Assembly: GCA_016788065.1 (NCBI GenBank)
Contig: JAEUTI010000011.1
Coordinates: 1-43,432, forward strand
Length of the DNA: 43,432 bases
Reading direction: 5' to 3'
From: Bacteroidia bacterium
Lineage (GTDB): Bacteria > Bacteroidota > Bacteroidia > AKYH767-A > OLB10
The notes under the pieces were generated by a model, which searched no databases, had not been told where the DNA came from, and was given only the letters and a program-made list of their open reading frames with translations. Below, piece after piece: positions 16,080-25,952 of the stretch. A program made the translations under genes and the position numbers. Within the stretch, counting starts at the first letter, position 1. Each line of letters begins with the position of its first letter.

Positions 16080-17453
16080 TCAAAAATATTTCAAAAGTAA
16101 AGTCACGAGTTTTTGTTTCCACTTGTTGTAAGGTGGATATAACAACTTCGCAGTGGTAAATCCTATTCGTTGTTTGAAATAGACACGCTCATTCGAAAAA
16201 GCCTGGAAACCTGCTTTGCCATGTGACCGGCCGATGCCACTATTTTTAATTCCTCCGAAAGGCAATGCAGGATTTAGAAACTGAACAGCACATTCATTGT
16301 AACACAAACTTCCCGATTTTGTCTGCTTGCGAAATTGCTTTTTTACATCGCCCGATTTGGTGAATACATAAATGCTGAGTGGTTCATCCAAAGTATTCAT
16401 AATCGAGATTGCCTCTGCTTCGGAACTCACTATTTGGAATGGCATTATCGGACCAAAAATTTCTTCCTGCATCAAAGGCACATTCAGGCCGCTACATTCT
16501 TTGAAAGTTAGCGGCAATATGCGAAGCTGCTTTTGCTCTGCTGTTAGTTCCGGCTTTCCTACCAAAGTTAACTGACGCTGAAAATGAGAATCGCTTACAA
16601 TGGACGCATAATCTTGATTATTAGCTGATTGCGATGGATTGTAGAAGTTTCTGGCTGCTGCATGGAGCTCGCGGAGCAACGGTTCTTTGATTGATTGATT
16701 CACTAAAAGGTAATCGGGGGCAATGCACGACTGCCCGGCATTCACCATTTTCGCAGCTATTATTTTACTTGCTGCATCTTTCACATCGGCATCGGCATGT
16801 ATGTAAACGGGTGATTTCCCTCCCAATTCCAGGGTAACCGAAGTTAAATTTTTAGCTGCTGCTTCCATCACTACTCTCCCGATTTTCGGACTTCCCGTAA
16901 AGAAAATATGATCGAAGGGAAGTGCCAGCAATTCGGTTGCAACAGATTTATCGCCTTCCACCAAAGTGACATGGCGTGGTTCAAAGACTTTCTCAATAAT
17001 TGATTTCATTAAAGCCGCCGTCGCTGGTGTAAATTCACTTGGTTTAATGATGGCTGTATTTCCGGCTGCCAGACACAAGGCAAGTGGTCCGAAGGTGAGA
17101 TTCACGGGATAGTTCCAGGGCGATAAAATAAGGCAGGTCCCTTTTCCCTCAAAAACAGTCTCGGCGGAAGTCCCGAGCATGGCCAACGGAATATCTGCTT
17201 TTACCGGACGCATCCAGTTTCGCAGATTTTTACGGATGTGTCGTATTTCAGCCAAAACCACCCAGAGCTCCGTGATATCGGCCTCCATAGCGGGTTTTCT
17301 GAAGTCGGTGAAAAGCGCCTGCTGCAGGTCGGTTCGCCGGTTTAACAGTTCCTTTTCGAGCTTCTTCAGCAATGCTGAGCGTTCTGAAACGGTGGTATTT
17401 CGGATAGCAGTCTTGTGCTTTTGCTGTTCCTGAAAGAGGTGAGAAATGCTCAT
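16080..17453 (-). CDS. Aldehyde dehydrogenase (class 3-like)
   Basis: A 457-aa NAD(P)-dependent aldehyde dehydrogenase. Counting from the ATG at 17453: PWNYP with N114, LELGGKSP with E209 and AGQSC with C243 form the complete catalytic set, and FTGSPKIGR is the nucleotide site. The short length, absence of the N-terminal extension of larger classes, and the basic, hydrophobic C-terminus (WKQKLVTLLLKYF, possibly membrane-touching) fit class 3 or fatty-aldehyde enzymes. A TTG four codons upstream is in frame but the ATG is preferred. It stands alone, divergent from the NtrY-like kinase. The 180 bp after it (15900-16079) contain only a weak inverted repeat TCAGCAA/TTGCTGA. Confidence 0.92.
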   Translation of the reverse strand: MSISHLFQEQQKHKTAIRNTTVSERSALLKKLEKELLNRRTDLQQALFTDFRKPAMEADITELWVVLAEIRHIRKNLRNWMRPVKADIPLAMLGTSAETVFEGKGTCLILSPWNYPVNLTFGPLALCLAAGNTAIIKPSEFTPATAALMKSIIEKVFEPRHVTLVEGDKSVATELLALPFDHIFFTGSPKIGRVVMEAAAKNLTSVTLELGGKSPVYIHADADVKDAASKIIAAKMVNAGQSCIAPDYLLVNQSIKEPLLRELHAAARNFYNPSQSANNQDYASIVSDSHFQRQLTLVGKPELTAEQKQLRILPLTFKECSGLNVPLMQEEIFGPIMPFQIVSSEAEAISIMNTLDEPLSIYVFTKSGDVKKQFRKQTKSGSLCYNECAVQFLNPALPFGGIKNSGIGRSHGKAGFQAFSNERVYFKQRIGFTTAKLLYPPYNKWKQKLVTLLLKYF

Positions 17454-17573
17454 AAATTGGTTCAATCGATATCAAATTGAGCATGCTAAATTAGCTAAAA
17501 GTGCGTTAACCAATTGTTGGGTTTTTTGTGGATAAATGAATTTTCGGCATACATCGTGCTGCCTGTGGCTGGT

Positions 17574-17581
17574 TATCTTTG
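17574..17581 (+). promoter_or_regulatory. -7 promoter element for the NtrY-like kinase
   Basis: TATCTTTG fits TAnnTTTG exactly, 16 bases before the ATG at 17598. A longer in-frame reading from a TTG at 17514 would be encoded upstream of and across this element, so it is rejected. Confidence 0.6.
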
Positions 17582-17597
17582 TAAACCGATTAACCTG

Positions 17598-20500
17598 ATG
17601 AAGTCCAATTACCGCCTGTTTCTGTTAGTAGCTATTTTGATGTTCGGAGGAGCTATGATTTCCGAGCAACTGCTGATGAAGCAGAAAACAGATTTCGAAG
17701 GTATTGCTGCCGATGCCCGTCATTGTCTTGATAAGCTCGAAAAACGGAGTCTTGCTTCCCTCAATCAAATTGCTGAGAAAGTCACTGCACAGGGACTTCC
17801 GGCAGTAAGGAATTATACTGGTGATGTAGAAGGGCTCAGCATTTCCATTTTCAGAAACGATTCGTTATTATGGTGGTCAGATAACAGCGTATTACCCAAG
17901 CGATTGATGTTTACGCCTGGTTTTTATTTTCAGAAAAACGGATGGTACGAAACTTTTTCGGTGAAGAAAGGCGATTTCACCTTCATTGGTATGTTGAAAA
18001 TCCGCAATCAGTATGCTTTCCAGAATCGTTTTTTGTCTAATGATTTTAATCCCGGACTCGATATTCCGCCATCCGCCATTCTGTATGAGAAAGAACATCC
18101 TGGATCATTTGCGGTGCAGGGTAGTTCGGGCAAACCACTTTTTTATCTCGCATTTCCAAATAGCAACCATGTGAGCCGGGATCATCCGGTGATTGCCTTC
18201 ATTTATATTTTAGGATATCTGCTGTTGTTGCTTGCCATCTATCACTTTGTAAAACAAAAATCGGGGAGTGAGCAAAAAGCGGGATTGATGACTCTGGCGG
18301 CGCTAATTGTCACCAGGGTACTGAGTATTTACTTCAATTTCCCGGCTGCTTTATACGATTTGTCTTTGTTCAGTCCCAGTTACTATGCAAGTTCGTTGGT
18401 TCTGAATTCGCTTGGTGATTTACTGATCAGTGCTTTGGTAATAACCTATCTCGTAAATGTAATGTTCAAGCTGCTGGGCACACAACCCGGTAACAGACTT
18501 GCAACGGCATCAGGATTCACGGTGCCGGTAGTGTTGACGCTGTTGTTACTTTTCACGTTTTTATATTCTGTATTTATCAATTATTTACTGGCGGGGCTCA
18601 TCATCAATTCCAGAATTTCATTCAACATCAATAATGTTTTTGAGCTGAATATTTACAGTCTGGTTGGTGTTGTAATTATCGGAATTCTGCTCTTTTCTTT
18701 TTATCTGGTTTGTGATGGTGTTGTGCGTTTCATTCAGCGAACGAAGACAGGAGTTCGTAAAATGTTCATTTTATTTCTGATCACACAAGGAGTGTTTTTA
18801 TTGATGCTGTTGCTGTTCCGCGAGTCCTCCTTATTTTGTGATTATGGAATCAGTGCCTATTTGCTGACGAATTTTTTAGTGATCTACAGCGGATACATCC
18901 GCAGGAACATGCGGAATATTATTGCCTTTACAAGGTATTTACTCATTGTGTTCGGATTCAGTATTTATGCAGCGCAAACCATTTCTGAATTTAATAAAGT
19001 ACGTGAAAAGGAAAACCGGAAACTGCTTGCCGGAAAACTGGAAAATGAACAGGACCAGATTGCAGAATATCTTTTTGATGACATTGCAGATAAAGCATCC
19101 AAAGATAAAGTCTTGCGATCGTTCTTTGAAAGTTCTTATGATCAGTTAGTAAGTAATGCATCCACCGAAGAAGTGATTTCACGTAGGATGGCGCAATTGT
19201 ATTTTACCGGTTACTGGGGAAAATATGATATAGCCATCAAGTGTTTTAATATGGATGGTTTGCCGATTAATACCGGTGGCGACCCAACCTGGAACCTCGA
19301 TTACTTCAATGTGATCATCAATGAAGAATCTACACCAACGTACAGTCCCTACCTTCGTTTCTCGGGCAATAATGCCGGACGAATTTCTTATATCGGGAAG
19401 CTTCCGGTTTATGCAGTAACCGATAATGAAGTTCAAACCGGAACCATTATTGTTTCACTTTCATCAAAGCCTTTGCAGGATGGTGATGGATTTCCGGAAT
19501 TGCTGATCAGTGATAAAATCCCGCAGAAGCGTGACATCTCCAATTATTCTTATGCACATTACAGAAATCAGGTTCTGGTAAATCAGTTTGGTAAATTTAA
19601 TTATCCGCTTAACAGCAAAAGTTATGCATCACAAATTGATCGCGAAACCAAAGAAAAGTTTGTAGTGATAGAAGGATATTCGCATCTAATTTATAAAACT
19701 GGTGATGAAGGCATGCTGATTGTAAGTATCGAAACTCCGGGCATTATGGAGTTTGTGACTTTGTTTTCTTATCTGTTTTCATTTTATGGATTTTGTTTTA
19801 TCTTAATTTATGCAATCATATTACTTTCCAAAAACAAAGGCCAGATCAGCATAAATTTCAAGAACCGGATTCAGGCTACGGTACTCATCATTGTGGTGAC
19901 TACTATGTTGCTTATTGGTGGTGCTACGGTTTATTACATCTTCAATAACTACGTTACCAATTTAAGTTATAGTGTGAATGAGCGACTGAAGTCGATGTTA
20001 ATTGCCATTCAGGATGAGTTAAGCAAACGTGCTATTGAAAATAATGAGATCACCGATGAGTTGAATTATTCTTTTTCGAAACTTGCGGGAACTTTATCAA
20101 TCGACTTTAATATTTATACACCTGAAGGTCGATTGGTTTACAGTACGCAGCCCAAAATTTATGATCAGGGAATTATATCCCGCAGGATGAACCGCGAGGC
20201 ACTCAATCATTTGGCGGTCGATGATAAATCGTTGCATATTCAGTTTGAAGAAATTGGCAAGCTCCGTTATTTATCGGCATACGAACCGGTTCGGAATAAT
20301 AATTTCAATACCATTGGATATGTCAATCTTCCCTACTTTGCGCGACAGGATGAACTGAAAAAAGATATCTCATCTTTCCTGGTTGCACTGATCAATATTT
20401 ACGTGTTGTTGTTTGCGTTTGCCATTTTTATCACGTTCATGATATCGAGTCGCATCACCAAGCCATTGCAGCTAATTCAGCAAAGGCTAGGGAAAATTAA

Positions 20501-21320
20501 ACTGGGCAAACGAAATGAACTTATTGAATGGACGCATGACGATGAGATTGGTTCTTTGGTGAAGGAGTACAATCGCATGGTTACGGAATTATCGGAGAGT
20601 GCCGAATTACTGGCGCGTTCAGAGCGGGAAAGTGCCTGGCGGGAGATGGCCAAGCAGGTTGCGCATGAAATTAAAAATCCGTTGACGCCAATGAAGTTGG
20701 GTGTGCAGCATTTACAACGAGCATGGAAGGAACAGAGTCCGAATCTGGAAAGTATCATGCAACGTTTTTCGCAGACTTTGATTGAGCAGATTGATACGCT
20801 TTCGAATATTGCAACCGAGTTTTCGAATTTCGCTAAGATGCCGAAAGCCAATAATGAGGAAACCGATATTGCACTCATCTTGCGCAATTGTGTTACGCTG
20901 TATGGTGAAAATGAATCGGCAACCATCACTTATTACGAGCACAAAAGCGGGCCATTCATGGCTTATGCCGATAAGGAACAAATGATGCGGGTGTTCTCGA
21001 ATTTGTTGAAGAATGCCATTCAGGCGATTCCCGATGATCGGAAAGGACATGTGCATGTAGAAATAAAAACGGAAGGTTCGAAACTGGTTGCTTCAATCAA
21101 AGACAATGGTGTAGGAATTCCGGAAGAGGAGCGGGGTAAGATATTCACGCCCAACTTCACAACCAAAACAGGAGGTACGGGATTAGGGCTTGCCATGGTG
21201 AAGAATATAGTGGAGCAGGCAGGTGGAGCAGTGTGGTTTGAATCGGAGCCGGGAACCGGAACAACATTCTTTGTTTCGATGCCGGTTTTTAATGGTTCTA
21301 TTCCGCCACTTCAGGCATAA
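17598..21320 (+). CDS. Multi-pass sensor histidine kinase, NtrY-like
   Basis: A 1240-aa membrane sensor kinase. About ten to twelve hydrophobic helices are visible: the N-terminal anchor (LFLLVAILMFGGAMI), a cluster of seven or eight between about residues 195 and 475, then helices near 715-745, 760-785 and 930-950. They are followed by HAMP (SSRITKPLQLIQQRL), a dimerisation domain with H-box VAHEIKNPLTPMK (H1023), N-box VFSNLLKNAIQAIP, and G-boxes DNGVGIPEEE and GGTGLGLAMVK. The WREMAKQVAHEIKNPLTPMKLGVQHLQRAW segment is typical of NtrY. No regulator gene is adjacent, so its partner is encoded elsewhere. The large multi-helix N-terminal part is unusual compared with classical NtrY. The signal is unknown. 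Confidence 0.9.
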   Translation: MKSNYRLFLLVAILMFGGAMISEQLLMKQKTDFEGIAADARHCLDKLEKRSLASLNQIAEKVTAQGLPAVRNYTGDVEGLSISIFRNDSLLWWSDNSVLPKRLMFTPGFYFQKNGWYETFSVKKGDFTFIGMLKIRNQYAFQNRFLSNDFNPGLDIPPSAILYEKEHPGSFAVQGSSGKPLFYLAFPNSNHVSRDHPVIAFIYILGYLLLLLAIYHFVKQKSGSEQKAGLMTLAALIVTRVLSIYFNFPAALYDLSLFSPSYYASSLVLNSLGDLLISALVITYLVNVMFKLLGTQPGNRLATASGFTVPVVLTLLLLFTFLYSVFINYLLAGLIINSRISFNINNVFELNIYSLVGVVIIGILLFSFYLVCDGVVRFIQRTKTGVRKMFILFLITQGVFLLMLLLFRESSLFCDYGISAYLLTNFLVIYSGYIRRNMRNIIAFTRYLLIVFGFSIYAAQTISEFNKVREKENRKLLAGKLENEQDQIAEYLFDDIADKASKDKVLRSFFESSYDQLVSNASTEEVISRRMAQLYFTGYWGKYDIAIKCFNMDGLPINTGGDPTWNLDYFNVIINEESTPTYSPYLRFSGNNAGRISYIGKLPVYAVTDNEVQTGTIIVSLSSKPLQDGDGFPELLISDKIPQKRDISNYSYAHYRNQVLVNQFGKFNYPLNSKSYASQIDRETKEKFVVIEGYSHLIYKTGDEGMLIVSIETPGIMEFVTLFSYLFSFYGFCFILIYAIILLSKNKGQISINFKNRIQATVLIIVVTTMLLIGGATVYYIFNNYVTNLSYSVNERLKSMLIAIQDELSKRAIENNEITDELNYSFSKLAGTLSIDFNIYTPEGRLVYSTQPKIYDQGIISRRMNREALNHLAVDDKSLHIQFEEIGKLRYLSAYEPVRNNNFNTIGYVNLPYFARQDELKKDISSFLVALINIYVLLFAFAIFITFMISSRITKPLQLIQQRLGKIKLGKRNELIEWTHDDEIGSLVKEYNRMVTELSESAELLARSERESAWREMAKQVAHEIKNPLTPMKLGVQHLQRAWKEQSPNLESIMQRFSQTLIEQIDTLSNIATEFSNFAKMPKANNEETDIALILRNCVTLYGENESATITYYEHKSGPFMAYADKEQMMRVFSNLLKNAIQAIPDDRKGHVHVEIKTEGSKLVASIKDNGVGIPEEERGKIFTPNFTTKTGGTGLGLAMVKNIVEQAGGAVWFESEPGTGTTFFVSMPVFNGSIPPLQA

Positions 21321-21324
21321 TTTA

Positions 21325-21332
21325 TAACTTTG
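21325..21332 (+). promoter_or_regulatory. -7 promoter element for the B12-subunit operon
   Basis: TAACTTTG, an exact fit to TAnnTTTG, 34 bases before the ATG at 21367 and 4 bases after the kinase stop. No -33 TTG is evident. It suggests that the following genes can be expressed apart from the kinase. Confidence 0.5.
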
Positions 21333-21366
21333 ACGCGATAACCGGATCGATGCCGGCAAAACAGTT

Positions 21367-21786
21367 ATGACAACTCAGAATTCACGCCCAATCAGGGTAT
21401 TAGTTGCAAAAGTAGGTCTCGATGGACATGATCGGGGTGCCAGAGTAATTGCCGCTTTTTTGCGGGATGCAGGCATGGAAGTGATTTATACCGGTCTGCG
21501 CCAAACACCTGAAATGGTTGTAAATGCTGCCATTCAGGAAGATGTGGATGTGATTGGCGTAAGTATTTTGTCGGGGGCACACATGACTGTTTTCCCGAAA
21601 ATCATGAATCTGCTGAAAGAAAAAGGGGTGAATGATGTCTTGCTCACCGGAGGCGGAATTATTCCCGATGAGGATATGAAAAAACTGGGAGAAATTGGTG
21701 TTGGCAGGTTATTCCCTCCGGGCACCGATACCTCTGAAATTGTAACTTATATAACTAATTGGGTCGCTGCAAACCGATCTTACTAA
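21367..21786 (+). CDS. Stand-alone B12-binding subunit, methylmalonyl-CoA mutase type
   Basis: A 139-aa cobalamin-binding domain. The base-off/His-on motif is D19-G-H21-D-R-G24 in [23 protein letters not shown] and [12 protein letters not shown], which line the dimethylbenzimidazole tail pocket, follow at the usual spacing. It matches the C-terminal domain of methylmalonyl-CoA mutase, here as a separate chain as in split (archaeal-type) mutases. The large catalytic subunit is not in the window, so it must lie elsewhere if this is a mutase. A crotonase gene follows after 7 bp, consistent with a CoA-thioester pathway. It might serve a related mutase such as isobutyryl- or hydroxyisobutyryl-CoA mutase. 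Confidence 0.88.
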   Translation: MTTQNSRPIRVLVAKVGLDGHDRGARVIAAFLRDAGMEVIYTGLRQTPEMVVNAAIQEDVDVIGVSILSGAHMTVFPKIMNLLKEKGVNDVLLTGGGIIPDEDMKKLGEIGVGRLFPPGTDTSEIVTYITNWVAANRSY

Positions 21787-21793
21787 ATATACT

Positions 21794-22573
21794 ATGGCAT
21801 TCGAAAATCTATTAACCACCAATGAAGATGGCGTATTTACCATCACCATTAACCGCCCCGATAAATTAAATGCACTCAACAAAAATACCATTGCTGAAAT
21901 AGGTGTTGCTGTTGCTCAGGCTGTGGCCGATGGTTCTGTTCGGGTAATTATTCTTACCGGTTCGGGAGCAAAAGCTTTTGTTGCGGGAGCAGATATTTCG
22001 GAGTTCAGCAGTTTCAGCGAAGCAGAAGGAATGGCACTTGCACAACATGGCCATGATGTGTTTAACAGCATTGAAAGAAGTCCAAAACCTGTGATTGCAG
22101 CCATCAACGGATTTGCCTTAGGTGGTGGTTGTGAACTGGCAATGGCTTGTCACCTGCGAGTTGCTGCTACGAATGCAAAATTTGGTCAGCCGGAAGTGAA
22201 GCTGGGATTGATTCCCGGATATGGCGGAACACAACGTTTGCCGATGTTGATTGGTCGTACCAAAGCATTGGAATTGCTGATGACTGCCGATATGATTGCC
22301 GCACCGGAAGCACTTGCGCTGGGATTAGTGAACTATGTTACCGAACCCGATCAGCTGTTGCCGAAGTGTCATGAAATTGCAGGAAAAATAAAAAATCAGG
22401 CACCGCTTGCTATTGCCGGAATTATACGAAGTGTGAATGCGTACTATGGTGATGAACCAAATAGTTTTGGTTCGGAAGTGAAAGAATTCGGAAAGTGTTT
22501 TATCACGGAAGATTTCACCGAAGGAACCAATGCATTCCTTGAAAAACGTCAGGCATCATTTAAAGGAAAATAA
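21794..22573 (+). CDS. Enoyl-CoA hydratase (crotonase family)
   Basis: A 259-aa crotonase-fold enzyme that hydrates trans-2-enoyl-CoA in fatty or branched-chain acid degradation. The oxyanion-hole region is FVAGADISEFS. Both hydratase glutamates are visible, in GGGCELAMAC and in FGQPEVKLGLIPGYGGTQRL, which favours a hydratase over isomerase members that lack one. Length is typical for short-chain hydratases. The gene lies 7 bp after the B12-binding subunit and runs into the acylphosphatase gene. The start ATG is followed by AFENLLTTNEDGVFTITINRPDKLNALN, the standard N-terminus. Confidence 0.92.
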   Translation: MAFENLLTTNEDGVFTITINRPDKLNALNKNTIAEIGVAVAQAVADGSVRVIILTGSGAKAFVAGADISEFSSFSEAEGMALAQHGHDVFNSIERSPKPVIAAINGFALGGGCELAMACHLRVAATNAKFGQPEVKLGLIPGYGGTQRLPMLIGRTKALELLMTADMIAAPEALALGLVNYVTEPDQLLPKCHEIAGKIKNQAPLAIAGIIRSVNAYYGDEPNSFGSEVKEFGKCFITEDFTEGTNAFLEKRQASFKGK

Positions 22574-22574
22574 A

Positions 22575-22844
22575 TTGCGATCTGTACGGATCATAGTGAC
22601 AGGCAAAGTGCAGGGTGTATTTTTCAGAAAATATACGCTGATGAAAGCAAATGAAACCGGTGTCCAGGGGTTCGTGAAAAATTTGCCTGATGGAAATGTG
22701 CACATTGAAATATCCGGAAATGAAGATGCAGTGAATGATTTCATCGCATGGTGTTATACCGGTTCACCAAATGCTGTAGTTGAAAAAGTTGAAGTTCTTG
22801 AAATGGAACCCGTAATATTCAGGAATTTTGAAATTCACTACTGA
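22575..22844 (+). CDS. Acylphosphatase
   Basis: A small cytosolic enzyme that hydrolyses acyl phosphates. The signature RIIVTGKVQGVFFRKYT gives catalytic R18, and GFVKNLPDGNVHIEISG gives N36; the spacing of 18 residues is that of the family. From the TTG at 22575, one base after the hydratase stop, the protein is 89 aa, the normal size. An ATG at 22530 is in frame but would add 15 residues that overlap the hydratase and match nothing, so the TTG is preferred; this choice is not certain. Confidence 0.9.
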   Translation: MRSVRIIVTGKVQGVFFRKYTLMKANETGVQGFVKNLPDGNVHIEISGNEDAVNDFIAWCYTGSPNAVVEKVEVLEMEPVIFRNFEIHY

Positions 22845-22882
22845 TTGCAATAGAATGATTCAATTAAACCCCGCTATTTAAA

Positions 22883-24370
22883 TTGGGTACACTCCGGAAA
22901 CTTGCAGGTCAGTCGGCTATTTATGGGCTGAGTAGTATTGTTGGCAGATTTCTGAATTATCTGTTGGTGCCTTTGCACACCAATATTTTTAAACAGCCCG
23001 GTGAGTACGGTGTGGTCACCGAATTGTATGCTTATATTTCTTTTCTGATGATCATCTATACCTATGGTATGGAAACATCTTTTTTCCATTTTTCAGAAAA
23101 AGAAAAAGCCGATAAAAACAAAGTCTTCAGCACCGGTATGATTACTTTGTTTGTAACTACGTTTTTATTTTCGGGCCTCATTATTTTTTCTTCCGAAACC
23201 ATCGCAGGTTGGCTCGATTACAAAAAGCATCCCGAATATATTACCTGGATGGCATTGATCATTGGGTTCGATACGTTTACAGCATTGCCTTTTGCGCGGC
23301 TCCGACAGCAATCGAAAGCACGAAGGTTTGCCATTCTTAAGCTGGTGAATATTATGGTGAACATCGGCTTCAACATGTTTTTCTATATCATACTTCCGGT
23401 GTGGAATAAAGCCGATGGGGGAACACTTCACAGCATCGCGAAAGCCATTTACAATCCTTCCATTGGTGTGGGTTATGTATTTATTTCCAATTTGCTGGCA
23501 AGTGCCATTACGCTGTTGCTGATGATTCCTGAAATGCGATTCAGCAGATCCGATTTCGATAAACAGCTACTCGGTAAAATAATACTCTATTCGTTTCCGC
23601 TATTGATTGCCGGTCTTGCCGGGATGATTAATGAAACACTCGACCGCATCATGGTAAAGTTTTTATCCCCTGAACCGGGTTCCGCCATGAAGCAACTTGG
23701 AATTTATGGTGCCTGTTACAAATTGTCGATTTTAATGACACTGTTTATACAGGCATTCCGCTATGCCGCCGAACCATTTTTCTTTTCGCAATTTAAGAAA
23801 GAAGATGCAAGAAAAGTATATGCCATGGTGATGAAGTACTTCGTAATTACCTGCGCAATTATTTTTCTGGCAATCATGATGTATCTCGATATCATCAAAT
23901 ATTTCATAGGTAAAACCTATTGGTCGGGATTGAAAGTGGTGCCTGTTCTGCTGATTGCGAACATGTGTCTCGGAATTTTCTTTAACTTAAGTATGTGGTA
24001 CAAATTAACGGGACAAACCCGCTATGGCGCCTACTTCGCTGTCTTCGGAGCTTTCATCACCATTGCTGCGAATATGATTCTGATTCCTAAAATGGGATAC
24101 ATGGGAGCTGCATGGGCAACACTCATTTGTTATGCAAGTATGATGATTGCATCTTATGTTACGGGACAAAAAAATTATCCGGTGCCATACGAAACCAAAC
24201 GAATTCTCATTTATGTGCTCTTCGCTATCGGACTCTTTTTCGTGAGCAAAGGCATTGCTTCCATGCTTGAACCAACAGCAGTTTTACAACTCATCATCAA
24301 TACGATTTTACTCGGTACTTATATGTTCGTCTTATCGCGCTACGAACGTCCGCCGGTAGAACTCAAATAA
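22883..24370 (+). CDS. Polysaccharide flippase (Wzx/MATE-type)
   Basis: A 495-aa integral membrane protein with about 12-14 hydrophobic helices, of the oligosaccharide flippase family that moves lipid-linked sugar units across the inner membrane. The N-terminus [33 protein letters not shown] is characteristic of the Bacteroidota branch and starts right at the TTG codon at 22883; no ATG is available upstream, so the TTG start is well supported. [13 protein letters not shown] and the alternating hydrophobic blocks to the C-terminus agree. It lies 38 bp after the acylphosphatase gene and 10 bp before dut, so it is probably in the same transcript. Confidence 0.88.
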   Translation: MGTLRKLAGQSAIYGLSSIVGRFLNYLLVPLHTNIFKQPGEYGVVTELYAYISFLMIIYTYGMETSFFHFSEKEKADKNKVFSTGMITLFVTTFLFSGLIIFSSETIAGWLDYKKHPEYITWMALIIGFDTFTALPFARLRQQSKARRFAILKLVNIMVNIGFNMFFYIILPVWNKADGGTLHSIAKAIYNPSIGVGYVFISNLLASAITLLLMIPEMRFSRSDFDKQLLGKIILYSFPLLIAGLAGMINETLDRIMVKFLSPEPGSAMKQLGIYGACYKLSILMTLFIQAFRYAAEPFFFSQFKKEDARKVYAMVMKYFVITCAIIFLAIMMYLDIIKYFIGKTYWSGLKVVPVLLIANMCLGIFFNLSMWYKLTGQTRYGAYFAVFGAFITIAANMILIPKMGYMGAAWATLICYASMMIASYVTGQKNYPVPYETKRILIYVLFAIGLFFVSKGIASMLEPTAVLQLIINTILLGTYMFVLSRYERPPVELK

Positions 24371-24380
24371 AAATTTAGTT

Positions 24381-24815
24381 ATGAAAGTAAATATCATTAA
24401 TCAATCACATCATCCGCTTCCTGCTTATGAAACATCGCTTTCAGCAGGAATGGATTTACGAGCAAACCTGGATGCAGAACTGGAGCTAAAACCACTTCAA
24501 CGCATGCTGGTTCCAACGGGATTGTTCATTGAACTTCCTGCAGGATATGAAGCACAAATTCGTCCCCGTAGCGGACTAGCTTTCAAGCATGGTTTAACCG
24601 TTCTGAACTCACCGGGAACCATTGATGCCGATTACCGTGGTGAAATTAAAGTTCTGCTCATTAATTTGTCGGATACCTCATTTGTCATTAAAGATGGAGA
24701 ACGAATTGCCCAGATGATTGTGGCTCCGCACAGCAGGGTGGAATGGGAGCAAACCGATGCTTTGAACAGCACCGAACGGGGAGCAGGTGGTTTCGGTCAT
24801 ACCGGAACCAAGTAA
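24381..24815 (+). CDS. dut: dUTP diphosphatase
   Basis: A 144-aa trimeric dUTPase that removes dUTP and supplies dUMP for thymidylate synthesis. All five motifs are visible: SAGMDLRA (1), RPRSGLAFK (2), [16 protein letters not shown] (3, with the catalytic Asp), [10 protein letters not shown] (4) and the glycine-rich [15 protein letters not shown] (5). Length is normal. It follows the flippase gene by 10 bp. The 129 bases after it contain the promoter of the next operon. Confidence 0.97.
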   Translation: MKVNIINQSHHPLPAYETSLSAGMDLRANLDAELELKPLQRMLVPTGLFIELPAGYEAQIRPRSGLAFKHGLTVLNSPGTIDADYRGEIKVLLINLSDTSFVIKDGERIAQMIVAPHSRVEWEQTDALNSTERGAGGFGHTGTK

Positions 24816-24896
24816 ATAGTTGAAAATCAAATAAATAAAATTCCAATAGACCGTATTTTAGGCGGTTTGAAAGGTAAATAATAACGCAGGGTTTTG

Positions 24897-24904
24897 TACT
24901 TTTG
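24897..24904 (+). promoter_or_regulatory. -7 promoter element of the envelope operon
   Basis: TACTTTTG, an exact TAnnTTTG, 40 bases before the ATG at 24945. A TTTG at 24866-24869 is 27 bases upstream, longer than the usual spacing. Confidence 0.5.
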
Positions 24905-24944
24905 CGCTTCGAATCAAACGATTACACTTTAAATTCAAAGTTTT

Positions 24945-25952
24945 ATGAAAATTATTGTTCCAATGGCAGGTATGGGGAAAAGAATGCGTCCACATACGTT
25001 AACAATTCCAAAACCATTAATTCCGGTTGCAGGCAAACCAATTGTGCAGCATCTGGTTGAAGATATTACCAAGGTATGTCATGAAAAAGTAGATGAAATT
25101 GCTTTTGTCATAGGGAATTTTGGTAAGGAAGTGGAACAAAATTTAATTCGTATTGCTGAAGAGCAAGGTGCTAAAGGAAGTATTTACTATCAGGATGAAC
25201 CACTGGGAACAGCGCATGCTATTTTGTGTGCTGCACCTGCACTAACAGGCAAAGTGGTTATTGCTTTCGCAGATACTTTATTCAAAACGGATATGATTGC
25301 CGACACAGAAAATACCGATGGTTATATCTGGGTTTCAAAAATTGATGATCCACGAATGTTTGGTGTGGTGAAGCTGGATGGAACAGGTGTGATTACCGAT
25401 TTTGTGGAAAAACCACAAACTTTCGTCTCTGATCTGGCTATTATTGGTATTTATTACATTAAAGATGGTGATAATCTGAAGGCTGAATTACAATATTTGC
25501 TCGATAACGATATCCGCGACAAGGGTGAGTATCAGTTAACCAATGCTTTGGAAAATATGAAGCAGAAAGGCAAGAAATTGCGTGCTGCCACCGTTGAAGA
25601 ATGGCTCGATTGCGGAAATAAAGACGCAACCGTATTTACCAACAACCGAATGCTTGAAATTAAAAAAGGTGCTGCTGCAAATCTGGCGACTCCATCCGAC
25701 ATAAAAAATTCAGTCATCATTCAACCTTGCTTTATTGGAGAAGGTGTGAAGATTGAAAATTCTGTTGTCGGGCCACACGTATCTGTCGGAAAGAACACAG
25801 CTATTCGGGGATCTATAATTAAAAATTCTATCATTCAAACCAATTCGGTGATCAATTCCGGATGCATCGATAATTCCATGATCGGAAATTTTGTAAATCT
25901 CACCGGTGAGGTTCGCGAATACAGCATGGGAGATTATACCACTGAACAATAA
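24945..25952 (+). CDS. Sugar-phosphate nucleotidyltransferase
   Basis: A 335-aa enzyme. The N-terminal nucleotidyltransferase domain (1-235) has the signature MAGMGKRMRPHTLTIPKPLIPVAGKP (G-x-G-x-R and the KP lysine) and the metal aspartate in VVIAFADTLF. A left-handed beta-helix of hexapeptide repeats (about 250-325: IIQPCFIGEGVKIENSVVGP and so on) follows. It resembles glucose-1-phosphate thymidylyltransferase-like and bifunctional GlmU-like enzymes; the substrate sugar cannot be decided. It heads a run of envelope genes: the TPR lipoprotein begins in the next base after its stop codon. Confidence 0.9.
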   Translation: MKIIVPMAGMGKRMRPHTLTIPKPLIPVAGKPIVQHLVEDITKVCHEKVDEIAFVIGNFGKEVEQNLIRIAEEQGAKGSIYYQDEPLGTAHAILCAAPALTGKVVIAFADTLFKTDMIADTENTDGYIWVSKIDDPRMFGVVKLDGTGVITDFVEKPQTFVSDLAIIGIYYIKDGDNLKAELQYLLDNDIRDKGEYQLTNALENMKQKGKKLRAATVEEWLDCGNKDATVFTNNRMLEIKKGAAANLATPSDIKNSVIIQPCFIGEGVKIENSVVGPHVSVGKNTAIRGSIIKNSIIQTNSVINSGCIDNSMIGNFVNLTGEVREYSMGDYTTEQ

